From Larix sibirica (taxonomy: Eukaryota > Streptophyta > Pinopsida > Pinales > Pinaceae), in contig NWUY0300045756.1 of NCBI GenBank assembly GCA_004151065.3, positions 22,227 to 44,604 on the forward strand: 22,378 nt of DNA, written 5' to 3'. This document shows, piece by piece, positions 9,629-19,062 of this stretch (position 1 is the stretch's first letter; each line of letters opens with the position of its first letter). A program made the translations under genes and the position numbers. The notes beneath the pieces are model-generated. The model was not told the origin of the DNA, did not search any database, and saw nothing but the letters and a program-made list of their open reading frames with translations.

Positions 9629-10626
9629 AGGATTCTTGTCACTTTAAGCCTAAAAAGGATGAGGGGGAGACACTAGTCTATCCTTGTGGGAAATACTGGA
9701 AAACAAGGTACCAAAACTGAATACTATGATTTGAACGTGAGATACCCTATGATAGATACCCTAGACCAATATGGATTACTACTGGGTGAAGTTTAAGGGA
9801 TTGATGAAAATTTATTAATAGCCGAGGTACAATCCGGATAAATGATTTCTCAATAGTTATGTTTAATTACAGTGATCCAGGGGATAAGTGTTAGGTGAGA
9901 AATGAGAAATTCGCTACCTTGGGGGAATTGAGATATGCCGAATGGAAAAAAAACCAAAGTAGTGAATTGATGACCAATTAAATGATTCCTACCTCTTAAT
10001 TTGATGCTTGATTAAAAGATATTGCAATTAGAAATGATTCCAAGCAACAAAAAAGTCACACAAACGAAAAACTGCCTCCCTAACCACAAGTGCAACCGGT
10101 TGAAGCAGACTAGTGCCTAGAAGATGGGAAATGGAGTCTCTAAGGATGACACCTAATGCGTTTTGTGGTTCAAGACACTAGAAAATAAAACCCAAGTGGA
10201 GGAAAGTGCTACTTCTAATCGGTGTGACAAGAATATTTTTTTGTATTTTCTAATGAGGGTTTGTAAATTTTTTTTATGCAGACAATGGAATGAAGAGAAA
10301 ACAACAAGAGAAATTTGTTTGGACTTACCTGGATCAAAGAGATGTCGAGAATTGTTGCCCCGCATTCAACATCTTCAACTTGAATGTCCAATTTCCACAC
10401 TCCGGATAGCTCTATGATGCCCAAGTGCACCTCCTTGAAATGCCAATAAAATATAAATAAGGTTGTGTTTTGACTGAGATCACAGGAAAACAAATGCTTA
10501 CAGAAGATGACTAGAGAGTAATAGGATCAAATGGAATAGCAATTTGCAATATTGAATCATCACACAAAAGAATTCCCTGTCGAGTTGAAATCGCATGAGA
10601 GAGAGTGGGTCTCCCCACAGAGTTCG
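9629..10626. repeat. Dispersed ~1-kb repeat, copy A
   Basis: It aligns end to end, in the same orientation, with copy B at 14042-15050. Shared long blocks include GATAGATACCCTAGACCAAT, TGGATTACTACTG, TTTATGCAGACAATGGAATG, CATTCAACATCTTCAACTTG and AGAGTAATAGGATCAAATG. By eye, nearly nine bases in ten agree, with small indels. No transposase or polymerase motif is seen, so it is a non-autonomous element or part of an LTR retroelement. On the minus strand it carries an exon-like peptide, KEVHLGIIELSGVWKLDIQ followed by VEDVECGATILDISLIQ. This is followed directly by a perfect donor consensus CAG|GTAAGT (GT at 10328-10327). Confidence 0.85.
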
Positions 10627-10639
10627 GAGACCCACTCTC
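10601..10639. repeat. Perfect 14-bp inverted repeat with 11-base loop
   Basis: The left arm GAGAGTGGGTCTCC (10601-10614) is exactly complementary to the right arm GGAGACCCACTCTC (10626-10639). The left arm lies inside repeat copy A and the right arm begins where homology to copy B ends. Copy B has the left arm with one change and no right arm, so the hairpin is specific to this locus. Confidence 0.85.
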
Positions 10640-10999
10640 CTACTGAAACAACCAAAAAAATATGATCACCGATATCAATATTACTTAGCCTAGTCACATC
10701 TATCAATACAAGTAAGAAAAATGTATACAAGCAATAGTAAATACCTCATGCCATGTACCTACTCACTCATCTGCAACTGATCTTGCAATCCCTCTAACAC
10801 TACATGGCAAGGAAGAATCATCAACAGCAGGCTGCTCTATTGCTCTGCTAAAGTGAACCCTGGCATGAACAAGTGTCCCTTAGGATGTCATGAAGAGGAC
10901 TTAGTAGTTATATGGGTGGCTCTATTGCTGCTTCTCTAGATAGTCTAGTTGTTTGTCAACTGAATCACTGATCATCACCCCAATGAGGCTCAACTCAAT
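10640..10999. other. Short non-coding stretch next to the LINE fragment
   Basis: No coding motif is seen. On the minus strand it lies directly beyond the recognisable end of the decayed LINE ORF1 and may be its further 3' sequence, but no conserved block supports that. Confidence 0.35.
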
Positions 11000-12304
11000 G
11001 TAAAGGACTGGCTCAGAAAAGAAAACTGCTCTAGAGAATGGTAGTAGCTCCCAGCTACTAAAAGTGTGATAACACTGCCATCCCCAGGTTTCGAGGCCAC
11101 CGATGAGTCCCCTAACCCCGAACCTGGTACTATGGATGGCATTCCATCACCACTAGCCTCCCACGGCCTAGGTCAACAGTGAGGACAATCATGAATCAGT
11201 TGGTCTTGAGCATGACAAGCAAAACATGCATTTGCTAGGTTTAGATAGTCAACCTTTTGTTGGTGATCTCCGTCGGTGGTGCAAATTGAGATGAATGGAG
11301 GAAGCTTTCGCTTTAAATCCACCTCAACACAAACTCTCGGGGTAGCTCAGAAAGAGTTACGATGACCATCTGGAATGAGAACTTTGCCATACTGATAGGA
11401 TAACAAATCCACAAACGGTCGCATCTTCGCATGGAGGCGAGGAAAGTCTATCCACAGAGGATAATTCACCTGACCCCGATCCTCAAGGTTGAAATCTATC
11501 CTCCATGACTTAACAAAAGCCAACGGTCTCGCAATATGCCAGGTGCCAAATTGAAGAACATGTTGAGCAACAACTTCTGAATTAAACAAAAGGCATACTT
11601 TGCTCCCAATCCCTAGTAGGATCTCAATGAGATCCCTTTGGCTTCCTAGTTCAACAAAGTCCATTTCTTAAATGCCTCCTCATCCAACATGTGGTGTAGG
11701 AAATACAAGATGATGCTGCATGACTTTGGATACCTACATCCTTCAGAGTACTCCTTATTATCTGCCAAAAGGAAGTTAAAGTCATCCTCGTCTGGTAGGG
11801 TGGCGCTTCTGGCAGGGGAATGGTTGGGTCTAGAGTGGGCACCTCCTCGTGACCTGTTGGAATTGCATCCTGTACCTGAGTACCCTCTCCCATAACTACG
11901 TCCTCCACAATGGGCAGGGGTATTGGATCTGGAGGAGCCTCTCCCTCCTGTCGATTTGTCCCAATGGGTATTTCGTTGTCCATGTTATCCAAATCTGAAA
12001 CCAAACTGATCATAGGGTCACCAAGAATTAAATCAATGCCCCAGGAAACTGTCTTACTCTTCTCGGCATCGTTAAACCTGGGATTGAGCAACTGTACTAT
12101 GGTTTTTACCCCTCCTTCGGGCTTGAGGGAGATATACTTCAGGGGTCTCTTTCTTGAAGGGATTCGACGTCGATACACATTCTCTGCAGCTACGATCTTC
12201 GGATACCCTCTTCGATCTATATAAAAATCAACATTTCGTTGGCCTCTCACTCTCCCGCAACCACTTTCTTCATTTCCATCTCCTCTCTCTCCTTCACTCT
12301 CCAT
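11000..12304 (-). pseudogene. LINE ORF1 (DUF4283 plus CCHC knuckle), decayed
   Basis: This is the gag-like first ORF of a plant L1-type LINE, read on the minus strand. From an ATG at 12304 an open frame runs to 11651; it is Pro/Glu-rich after an N-terminal block RIPSRKRPLKYISLKPEGG. A frameshift near 11660 leads into a DUF4283-type segment (11664-11347). That segment has FGTWHIARPLAFVKSW, then YPLWIDFPRLHAKM and YGKVLIPDGH. After one TGA the same frame continues with RVCVEVDLKRKLPPFISI and a zinc knuckle CFACHAQDQLIHDC (about 11225-11184). The knuckle's normally invariant His, nine residues from the first Cys, is Gln. After another TGA the frame stays open as a Gly/Ser-rich tail to about 11000. 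DUF4283 plus a CCHC knuckle is the usual architecture of LINE ORF1 proteins, which bind the element's RNA. The stops and the frameshift make it non-functional. No ORF2 follows on this strand. Confidence 0.75.
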
Positions 12305-12659
12305 CTCCCTCGGTTCAAGAGATGGTAGCTCAAGACGACTTCTCTTGCAGTGACATCTGTACAATCTGGGAAAATCAAGGGTTTTCTTTCTAAATGTGGC
12401 CACGCCAAGGAAATAAGAGAGGAGAAAGGAAGGAGTTTACACCTCCATAAATTTTTTGACTGTGCCTTTCTTTCTTCTCCAATCGGCAACTTCACAAGCT
12501 CTTTTCCTCACACAGGTTCTGATTGGGGGGCCGAACAGTGGCCGAGATAGCTCGTAAAAATGGGGGTACTCCCTCAGACAACGAGTTTCCTCCTTCACTG
12601 TCTCTTCAAGGGAGTTCACGGATTCTTCACACTCCTTTCAGATCATGGGTATCACTTAC
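12305..12659. other. Spacer between LINE ORF1 and the BED fragment
   Basis: On the minus strand this holds overlapping short open frames rich in Lys, Glu and Arg (between 12247 and 12619). Part may be the LINE 5' UTR or ORF1 N-terminus. Part may be the charged region that follows the BED finger in hAT-type transposases. No motif decides between these. Confidence 0.35.
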
Positions 12660-12893
12660 CTAGACGACTCCTATAATCTTACCTCCATCCCATGGAAAAA
12701 TCCCACAAAGATGCTTTCTCACACAGGTATATGAACCTATGTAAGTTTTATGACAATTGGGGCATATAAATTTTGTGATCCCACCCCCTTTCCCTCTCCC
12801 AAGCTTTGTGACATATTTCCACAAGGGTGTTGAAGTCTCTTTGTATTTTTGTCCACCATCATTTTTAGCTTTATTATCATCATCCCCTTTCAT
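12660..12893 (-). pseudogene. BED zinc-finger fragment of a hAT-like transposase
   Basis: A 77-residue open frame with a charged N-terminus and the block TPLWKYVTKLGRGKGGG, then FICPNCHKT and YIGSYTCVRKHLCGI. It has the conserved Trp (25), Cys44, Cys47 and His61, arranged as in plant BED fingers of hAT-superfamily transposases, where the domain binds transposon ends. The expected final Cys after the GGKIIGV block is not there: the frame reads VV and stops. Nothing resembling the hAT RNase H-like core or dimerisation domain is found downstream. It is therefore a 5' fragment of a dead element, or a piece carried by another repeat. An in-frame stop lies eight codons before the first Met. Confidence 0.65.
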
Positions 12894-14041
12894 TTTTTCT
12901 CTTTGTACGTCTCTCTTCTAGATTGGCTTTTCGTCTTTGGAGTTAGCTTTTTGGTATTTAGGTTAGAGTTAGACTTTTCTTTCTGCATCTCGCTTTTTTA
13001 TAGGAGCCGCCTTAGTGCTCCTACTTTGTATTGACATCTTGGTACCCAACAATCCCATTGACCTNATGGAGAGAATTAAAGAGCATTTATTCTCATCAAT
13101 TGATCTAAGCCAATGTGGGCCCTTGGATTAGATGACCGTTCAGCTACCCTTGATAGGAAAATCAAAAGACAAGGAAATTGAATTAAAAGGGTATTCCCTC
13201 TACCATTATTCACATCCAAAAAGAGGGTTTTTGGTGAGGCATGATATCCAAGAGAGTTGGAGCAGGTCAAGTTTGAGAGGAGAGGAAGATCACTGGCACA
13301 AATCCCTAGGTGCAGGTACAGCAGAAAAACCAGACCGTACAGCACCATTAATGAGCTCGAGTTTCGAGGAAGTGGCTGGGAAAGAGAATGGAGAAGTCTG
13401 GCACGAAGTTCGAGGCCATTTATTGCTGCATTAAATGCTGGTTTAAATCCTTTTGAGGCATGTGTTTCCAGGCAACAGTAGGGCACGAGTTCCTTACTGA
13501 GTGGGCACGATTTCCTATGCAAATTGTTGCTCTTGCAGAAAGCTCACAGGCCAAGGGAGAAGGTAGAATTAATGTGCACAGAAATCGAGATGATGACTCT
13601 GTTTGTTGACTGACCATACAGCCTGAGATAGACATGGTTTCCAAAGCTGGTGTATGCTGAGAATATGCAGAAATTCAGTCCCAGAATTTCCAGAATTGGT
13701 GGCTGCCTTCTAAGGGTTGAGATAAGTGATATCTCTGTAAATTTATTGCTGTACATTTCCTGTTGAAAGAAAAAAATAAATACTCTCTCTCCTCCTCTCA
13801 CAGGTTTTCCCCAAGTTGGGGTTTTGCCCGGGCCATATTGGCTAAAATCTTTATGTCTGAAATTATGTGTGATGGTTGTGTGTTTTCTGCTCAGAATTTG
13901 ATGTGGTAGAACTTCTTTTTTGCTTTAAGTTCAGATGGTTCATGAGTAAATCTAACTTGCAGCAACTAGTGAATGAGATTTAAATATTGAACTAAGATCT
14001 GTGCATAGCTTAAAGTCTGTTGGGAAGTGAAATTGCTTTAT
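12894..14041. other. Non-coding region with a possible LTR tail near 13,755-13,835
   Basis: Overlapping open frames on both strands at 13076-13522 (longest 148 codons, minus) show no known motif and are judged chance in a GC-balanced repeat. Near 13755 the plus strand reads AAAAAATAAATACTCTCTC, then a CT-rich tract and TTTTCCCCAAGTTGGGGTTT. This is like the poly(A) signal and U5 end of plant Copia-type LTRs. No terminal TG/CA pair, target duplication or primer-binding site could be fixed. One N lies at 13065. Confidence 0.3.
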
Positions 14042-15050
14042 AGGATTCTTGTCACATTAAGCCTAAAATGGTTAATGGGGAGACCCTAGTCTATCCTTGT
14101 GCAAAAGACTGGAAAACAAGTTTCCAAAAGCTAAATACTATGATTTGAACGTTAGATACCCTGTGATAGATACCCTAGACCAATATGGATTACTACTGAG
14201 TGAAGTTTAAGGGATTGATTAAAGTTTATCAACAGCCAAGGTACAATCCGGATAAATGATTTCTCATTAGTTATATTTAATTACAATGATATAGGGAATA
14301 AGTGCTAGGTGAGAAATAACCAACTCGCTACCCTGAGGGAATTGAGATATATGGAATGGAAAATGCCTGGAATAGTGAATTGATGAGAAATTAAAGATTC
14401 CTAACACTTAATTTAATTACTTGGTTTATAACTTTATAGATATGACAATGGTGAAAGATTACAAGCAATAGAAAAGTCAAACTCAAACAAAATAGCCTCC
14501 CAACCAACAAGTGCAAATTGCCTACCAAACTAGTGCCTTGCAAGATGGCAAAATGGAGTCAGTAAGGATGACGCCCTAGGGGTGTTTTGAGAGCCTAGGA
14601 CACTTGAAAAAAATACCCAAGTAGCGGAAGGTGCAAAATAAGACCGGTGTGATGGGATTAATTTTTTGTATTTTTCTAATGAGGGTTTGTAAATTTATTT
14701 TATGCAGACAATGGAATGAAGAGAAAACTACAAGAGAAATTTGTTTGGACTTATCTGGATCTAGGAGATGCCAAGAATTGTTGCCCTGCATTCAACATCT
14801 TCAACTTGAATGTCCAAATTCCAAACTCCGGATAGCTCTATTATGCCCAAGTGCGCCTCCCTGAAATGCCAATAAAATACAAATAAGTTTGTATTTTGAC
14901 TGAGATCACAAGAAGACAAATGCATACGGAAGATGACTAAAGAGTAATAGGATCAAATGAAATAGAAATTGCAATATTGAATTATCACACAAAAGAACTC
15001 CCTGTCAAGTGAAATAGCATGAGAGAGAGTGGGTCTCGCCACACAGTTCG
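14042..15050. repeat. Dispersed ~1-kb repeat, copy B
   Basis: This is the second copy of the repeat at 9629-10626, in the same orientation and about 4.4 kb downstream. The left boundary is sharp at AGGATTCTTGTCAC in both copies; homology ends at about 15050 after GAGAGAGAGTGGGTCTCGCC. The minus-strand exon-like peptide of copy A is frameshifted here, and the donor consensus is damaged (CAGATAAGT in place of CAGGTAAGT, 14749-14757). Copy B runs on into an LTR-like region that copy A lacks. Confidence 0.85.
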
Positions 15051-15430
15051 CCCCACACAAGATCACCCTCCTCCTGTAAGCAAAATAAATGCAAACGTTT
15101 GCCGGATATGGAAATATAATAGATATTCAGTGAAGAAGGAACTTGGAAACTACAGAAATCAACAACTTCTCCAAGAGATACACAAGTTTTGCCCAAAGAA
15201 ATTTTTTCTATTGCCTTCAGTCAAGAGCCAAAGACCCCTTTACAATGAGAGGTCATCTCTCTTATATAGATGTGAGAGAGACTAAATCACTAACCACTTT
15301 TTGAATGAGCGGTTGAGATTAAAAGATACGATAGTGACGATCAACAGTGGAGGTTATATCTCACACTCAATGCATGGATCAACTAGACAATGAGGGGTGT
15401 GAGTTGGCTCTAATGCCCAAGTAGAATGAC
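15051..15430 (-). promoter_or_regulatory. LTR-like promoter region (U3/R) with TATA box
   Basis: On the minus strand there is a good TATA box, TCTATATAAG (15270-15261), followed by GAGAGATGACCTCTC and a moderately T-rich leader. Upstream lie CTCAACCGCTCATTC and CCTCCACTGTTGATCGTC, phrases I associate with the U3 regions of plant LTR retrotransposons. Transcription from it would run into repeat copy B, so copy B may be the downstream part of the same LTR or its leader. No TG/CA ends or target-site duplication were identified, so the element is not delimited. Confidence 0.4.
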
Positions 15431-17516
15431 AAAACATGATATAACAGAATATTAGTCACCTAGGGGCCACAGCTTGCCTCTTGGTGACTTTACAACACTT
15501 TTTACATGGTACAATGAAGAAACATAAAATACACCAACAATAGAAGTTGTCCTCTCTACGAGAAGACGCCTCCCTAGGGGGGAAATGAAGCTTATGATGC
15601 CCAAATGAAGATAATAAACCATGCAAAAGTGTTTGGAAGATATCTAGAGCCATATGAGTAAAACCCAAGTCATAACTTTGCCATTCATTAGTCTTTCGTT
15701 CTACCTGCCATACCTTGGGCACTTTAATAAACTGAATAAAGCCACTGAAATCTTCTGTAAATAATCAAAATGCTCATAACAGATTCTTCCTTTGCCCAAA
15801 ATAAACATCTGACTGCGCCCATGGACTCAAAAGCATCAAATCCACTATAGATGACTACAAATACACCGCGGAGCAACCTGTGATATACTCTGAAGAAATT
15901 CCATCTTTTATAATTAAAAAATTGCCCGCTAACTTTATAAAAATTATAATAATGAGCAAATTTTTATAAACTGAAGCATGGGACAGTCTAGTTGGCCTCC
16001 AAATGCATTAGGATGCATCAAATGAACACTTGTAGTAACATCCGGCTACGGGCCCTGCCTGTTGACCAGGGCAAAACTGATAAAAAACCATGAATGAGCA
16101 TAAAACTGAAGGTCTCTGCATGCAAGAGGCATTGGTAACCTTTTCTTAAGTGTATTGAGAGAAAACTAAAGGCATTAGCAACATTTAACAATGGTGATCA
16201 AAGCATAAAACATATAAGCAAGACTTTAACTGAATGTAGTTGCATAGCTAAAGTGAAGTTCAAAGCATATACTCAATCTCATATCAATCCAAAATGTACA
16301 ACATAGATCACTCCTCACTATTTTGGGTGACATGGAATCAATTAGGGCTTTTCAAGTGAGAGTTTGACTTTTGGATGGACTTTATGCACCTTCAGAGATT
16401 GAGGGAACTAGGGGAAACAAAGTGACATATGTAGGTCCTAGGACAAGCAAACAGTAGGGGAAGGAGGTGTCTCACAAATGGGTAGAGTGCTTAGAAGTCC
16501 TCCTATAGACTCTAACAAACATCCTTTTTATTTACTTGCCTTTCATTGCAANGGTTTTGTTGTCTTCAACTTATACACAAATCTTCTAACTTTTTTAGTG
16601 GTTGTTTGCTTAGGCTTTGGATTGTTAATCAACTTTCATTTCCAGATTTCTCTCAGCATGCAGGTTGGAAGAGCACAAGGTTTCTAAAGGGACGCCTCAC
16701 CCAGCTCAGGGTCTCCATCATCCGTGGGATTCATCTTTACAACTAGCTAGGAAGGGTGAATCGACTCCATGCCCAACAGCTAAGGCATTGGGTCAGATTT
16801 TTATATCTCTTCTTTTCCACATTTTCTCAAATTTGTTGTTACAATTCTTTGCCACTAGATGTAATCTACATTCCTAGGCTAAAATTGTTTAGATAAATTG
16901 GTATAAACTTGCATCTAAATAAACAAGACCTGCATAGACATTGAATCCGAAACCCTAAGACATTTACCATAACTTCAAATCTGAACCTAGCATCTAGTCC
17001 TCGTAGTGTTTTGATTTATTAGTGTGCATTTGTGCATGTTGTAATTTGTTTACTGATCAGAAAATCTATATAACAGCAAGCTATTTTTAGTGTTGAGACC
17101 TTCATAACCCTTAACCAACAATATGTTATGACAAAAATTGACCAATTTAATCACACTCCTTGATAAATCCAACCAAATTGCACCTTAAGTCGAAGTTGGT
17201 ATCATTTTAAACTCAATACTATAAACATATACCAGGTAGCTTGCACATTTCACTCATCGTCTATAGATTTTCCCAAGTCAGTATCATCCTAAGGGGTATT
17301 TGTATTACTCACTTTTAGAACCCCTTGGCTCACCCACGGTGTGCCATATTTCAGACCTTTTGTTAATTCTCTTAGGCAAACTGTCTTCCCACAAATCGAT
17401 CAAGTGAAGTACTATGGAAAAGATGGTAGTTTCCGGCAAGTACCTGGAGAAAATTGGTTGGGGACACCTTTCGTGGTTAGTCTGGATCTACTTAGTGGAC
17501 CTAGGAAACCTAAAGA
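15431..17516. other. Long non-coding stretch, nothing recognised
   Basis: Short open frames (15456-15722 minus; 16478-16877 plus, interrupted by an N at 16552) carry no motif. The 200 bases before 17517 have an open plus-strand frame, and may be further decayed LINE ORF2, but I see no conserved RT block there. Confidence 0.4.
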
Positions 17517-18321
17517 GAGAGGACTCTGTCCAGGTTAGCAGCCGATTATTCCTTGCAATCCAAGGGCCGCTAGTTTGTGCGACAACAGGTATGAATGACA
17601 AGAGATGGCTTATTGCAAAGGAGGAAAGAAGGATTAACTTGTGGTGTATTAGGTAGTTGTCTAGAGGCGAAGGCTAGTGCTAGTGAAATCAATACTAGAA
17701 ACAATTCCAGAATACTAGCACTCTTTGGAGTCTTGGACTATATCCACAAAGGGGTTCGGGAAAAAAATCAGAAAAATGAGCTTCAAGTTCCTATGGACTG
17801 GAAATTGGCAGAAAGAGGGTATCCCATTGGTTGAATGGAAAGTTATTGCTAATCCTAAGGAGCTGGGGGGTGGGACCTTACAAACATTCACCCGTTTGGG
17901 AAGGAAATAACTACTAAGAGTGAGAGGACCCTGTCCAGGTCAGCAACCGATTATTCCTTGCAATCCAAGGGCTTCTACTTTGTGCGACAACAGGAATGAA
18001 CGACAAGAGATGGCTTATTGCTAAGGTGGAAAGAAGGATTGACTTGTGGTGTATTAGGTAGTTGTCTAGAGGTCGAAGGCTAGTGCTAATGAAATCAATA
18101 CTAGAAACAATTACAGAATACTGGCACTCTTTGGACTATATCCCTAAAGGGGTTCCAGAAAAAAAATCAGAAAAGTGAGCTTCAAGTTCCCATGGTCTGG
18201 AAATTGGCAGAAAGAGGGTATCCCATTGGTTGAATGGAAAGTTATTGCTAAGCCTAAGGAGATGGGGGCATGGGGCCTTACAAACATTCACCCATTTGGG
18301 AAGGAAATAACTACTAAGAGT
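17517..18321 (+). repeat. ~400-bp tandem duplication inside the LINE
   Basis: Two head-to-tail units, about 17517-17921 and 17922-18321, share roughly nine bases in ten, for example CGATTATTCCTTGCAATCCA and AACATTCACCC(G/A)TTTGGGAAG. The length difference comes from small indels, including an extra eight bases (GTCTTGGA) near 17731 in the first unit. Both carry the same TAG between CIR and LSRG, which in active plant LINEs is a Trp. The unit boundaries share only a base or so of homology. Confidence 0.9.
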
Positions 18322-18512
18322 GTTTGGAGGCCTAGCACTTGGGGTGGGCTTCAGAATCAAATCCATATTTAAAAATAAACTGACCCCTATTCTGTAGAAG
18401 ATTGGATTAGGAACCCATCCAAGCCCATAAATAATGTACCTACTATTTGGAAAGCCATTGTTCTAGCCTTCCTGATTGGAAACCAGTTAGCTTGATAGGT
18501 AGGTGTTTCTGC

Positions 18513-18570
18513 CGGATACGCACCTCGGGGAAAAGGGGGTTAGCGTGGCAGAAATCTTTTAGCCACTGGG
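18513..18570. repeat. 58-bp conserved module, copy 1 (inside LINE)
   Basis: It matches 22263-22320 at 55 of 58 positions, including CACCTCGGGGAAAAGGGGG and TTAGCGTGGCAGAAATCTT. It sits in the LINE exactly where the protein homology is lost, between the WIRNPSKP block and the NLNNSF segment. It could be an insertion or a shared non-protein segment. GGTTAGCGTGG is repeated immediately after it. Confidence 0.85.
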
Positions 18571-19062
18571 TTAGCGTGGTGCTGCTTAGAAGTTTTCTGA
18601 AAACCTAAATAACTCTTTTTAGAGGCTTGGTATCTTTATTTTGGCTCAGGCAGCCTCTCTAGAAAACTCTCCAATTTGGAAACAAAAATGGAAAAAGTCA
18701 GAACTTTTAGGCTTAGAAGGAAATGACAAAGAGAAGTGAGAGGCATACATGTGTCGTGTTCGCATTTAAGAGGTAGAGGTTGAGCTTTTATGGTCTAAGA
18801 ATCCTATTTTGGGGTATTATATTCCAAGACAAGGATATAAAGCCATGTATGTCCCTGATAGGCCTGAAGATCCTCAGTGGTGGTGAAAGCAACTATGGAA
18901 CTTCAGATCTCCTTGAAAATCGAGGATCTTCGTGTGGCTAGCTATCATGAACAAAGCCCTTACATGGGATGACTGCAGAAAAGAAATGAAGATGGTGCAA
19001 GTAGATGTTCTTAATGCAAGACGGAGAAAGAAATTATAAGCACTTCGCTTATTCTCTATCTA

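Larger units (their letters stand above)
17517..19062 (+). pseudogene. LINE ORF2 3' part (RT thumb, zf-RVT), decayed
   Basis: This is the C-terminal half of an L1-type LINE polymerase. Blocks in order are RWLIAKVERRIDLWCIR, then LSRGRRLVLMKSILETI, YWHSLDYIPKGV, and KMSFKFLWTGNWQKEGIPLV. The last three are the plant LINE region after the RT palm. Then come PKELGG, FGKEITTKSVWR, and VEDWIRNPSKPINNVPTIW from about 18394. From 18602 one frame continues with SPIWKQKWKKSELLGLEG, VELLWSKNPILGYYIPRQG, and LWNFRSP*KSRIFVWLAIMNK. That ending is a zf-RVT domain. Many stops are in frame; the double Trp before a TGA in PQWW*KQLW shows the usual Trp-to-stop decay. A frameshift near 19000 separates it from RCS*CKTEKE, the likely zinc-binding end. 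The endonuclease and RT catalytic palm are missing, so this is a 5'-truncated copy, as is usual for LINEs. It is on the opposite strand to the ORF1 fossil and is a separate copy. Confidence 0.85.

Noticed and set aside
10601-10646. Helitron 3' end (hairpin followed by CTGA)
   Set aside because: A CTRR tetramer follows the hairpin, but the spacing is short, no 5' TC terminus is defined, and the other copy lacks the hairpin.
11042-11060. 8-bp perfect inverted repeat (TAGTAGCT / AGCTACTA, three-base spacer)
   Set aside because: It lies inside the decayed LINE ORF1 tail and is short enough to arise by chance; no regulatory role is indicated.
13076-13522. 148-codon minus-strand open frame
   Set aside because: No motif or domain-like block; open frames overlap on the other strand, and the composition suggests a chance opening within a repeat.
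13112-13900. Complete solo Copia LTR
   Set aside because: The AATAAA-like and U5-like stretch near 13755-13835 is suggestive, but neither terminus, target duplication nor primer-binding site could be fixed, so only a possible tail is noted.
9629-15050. The two ~1-kb repeats as the LTRs of one retrotransposon
   Set aside because: The ends are not TG...CA, flanking bases do not match as a target duplication, and the interval holds unrelated LINE and BED fossils in place of gag-pol. The copies are too diverged and only one adjoins the promoter-like region.
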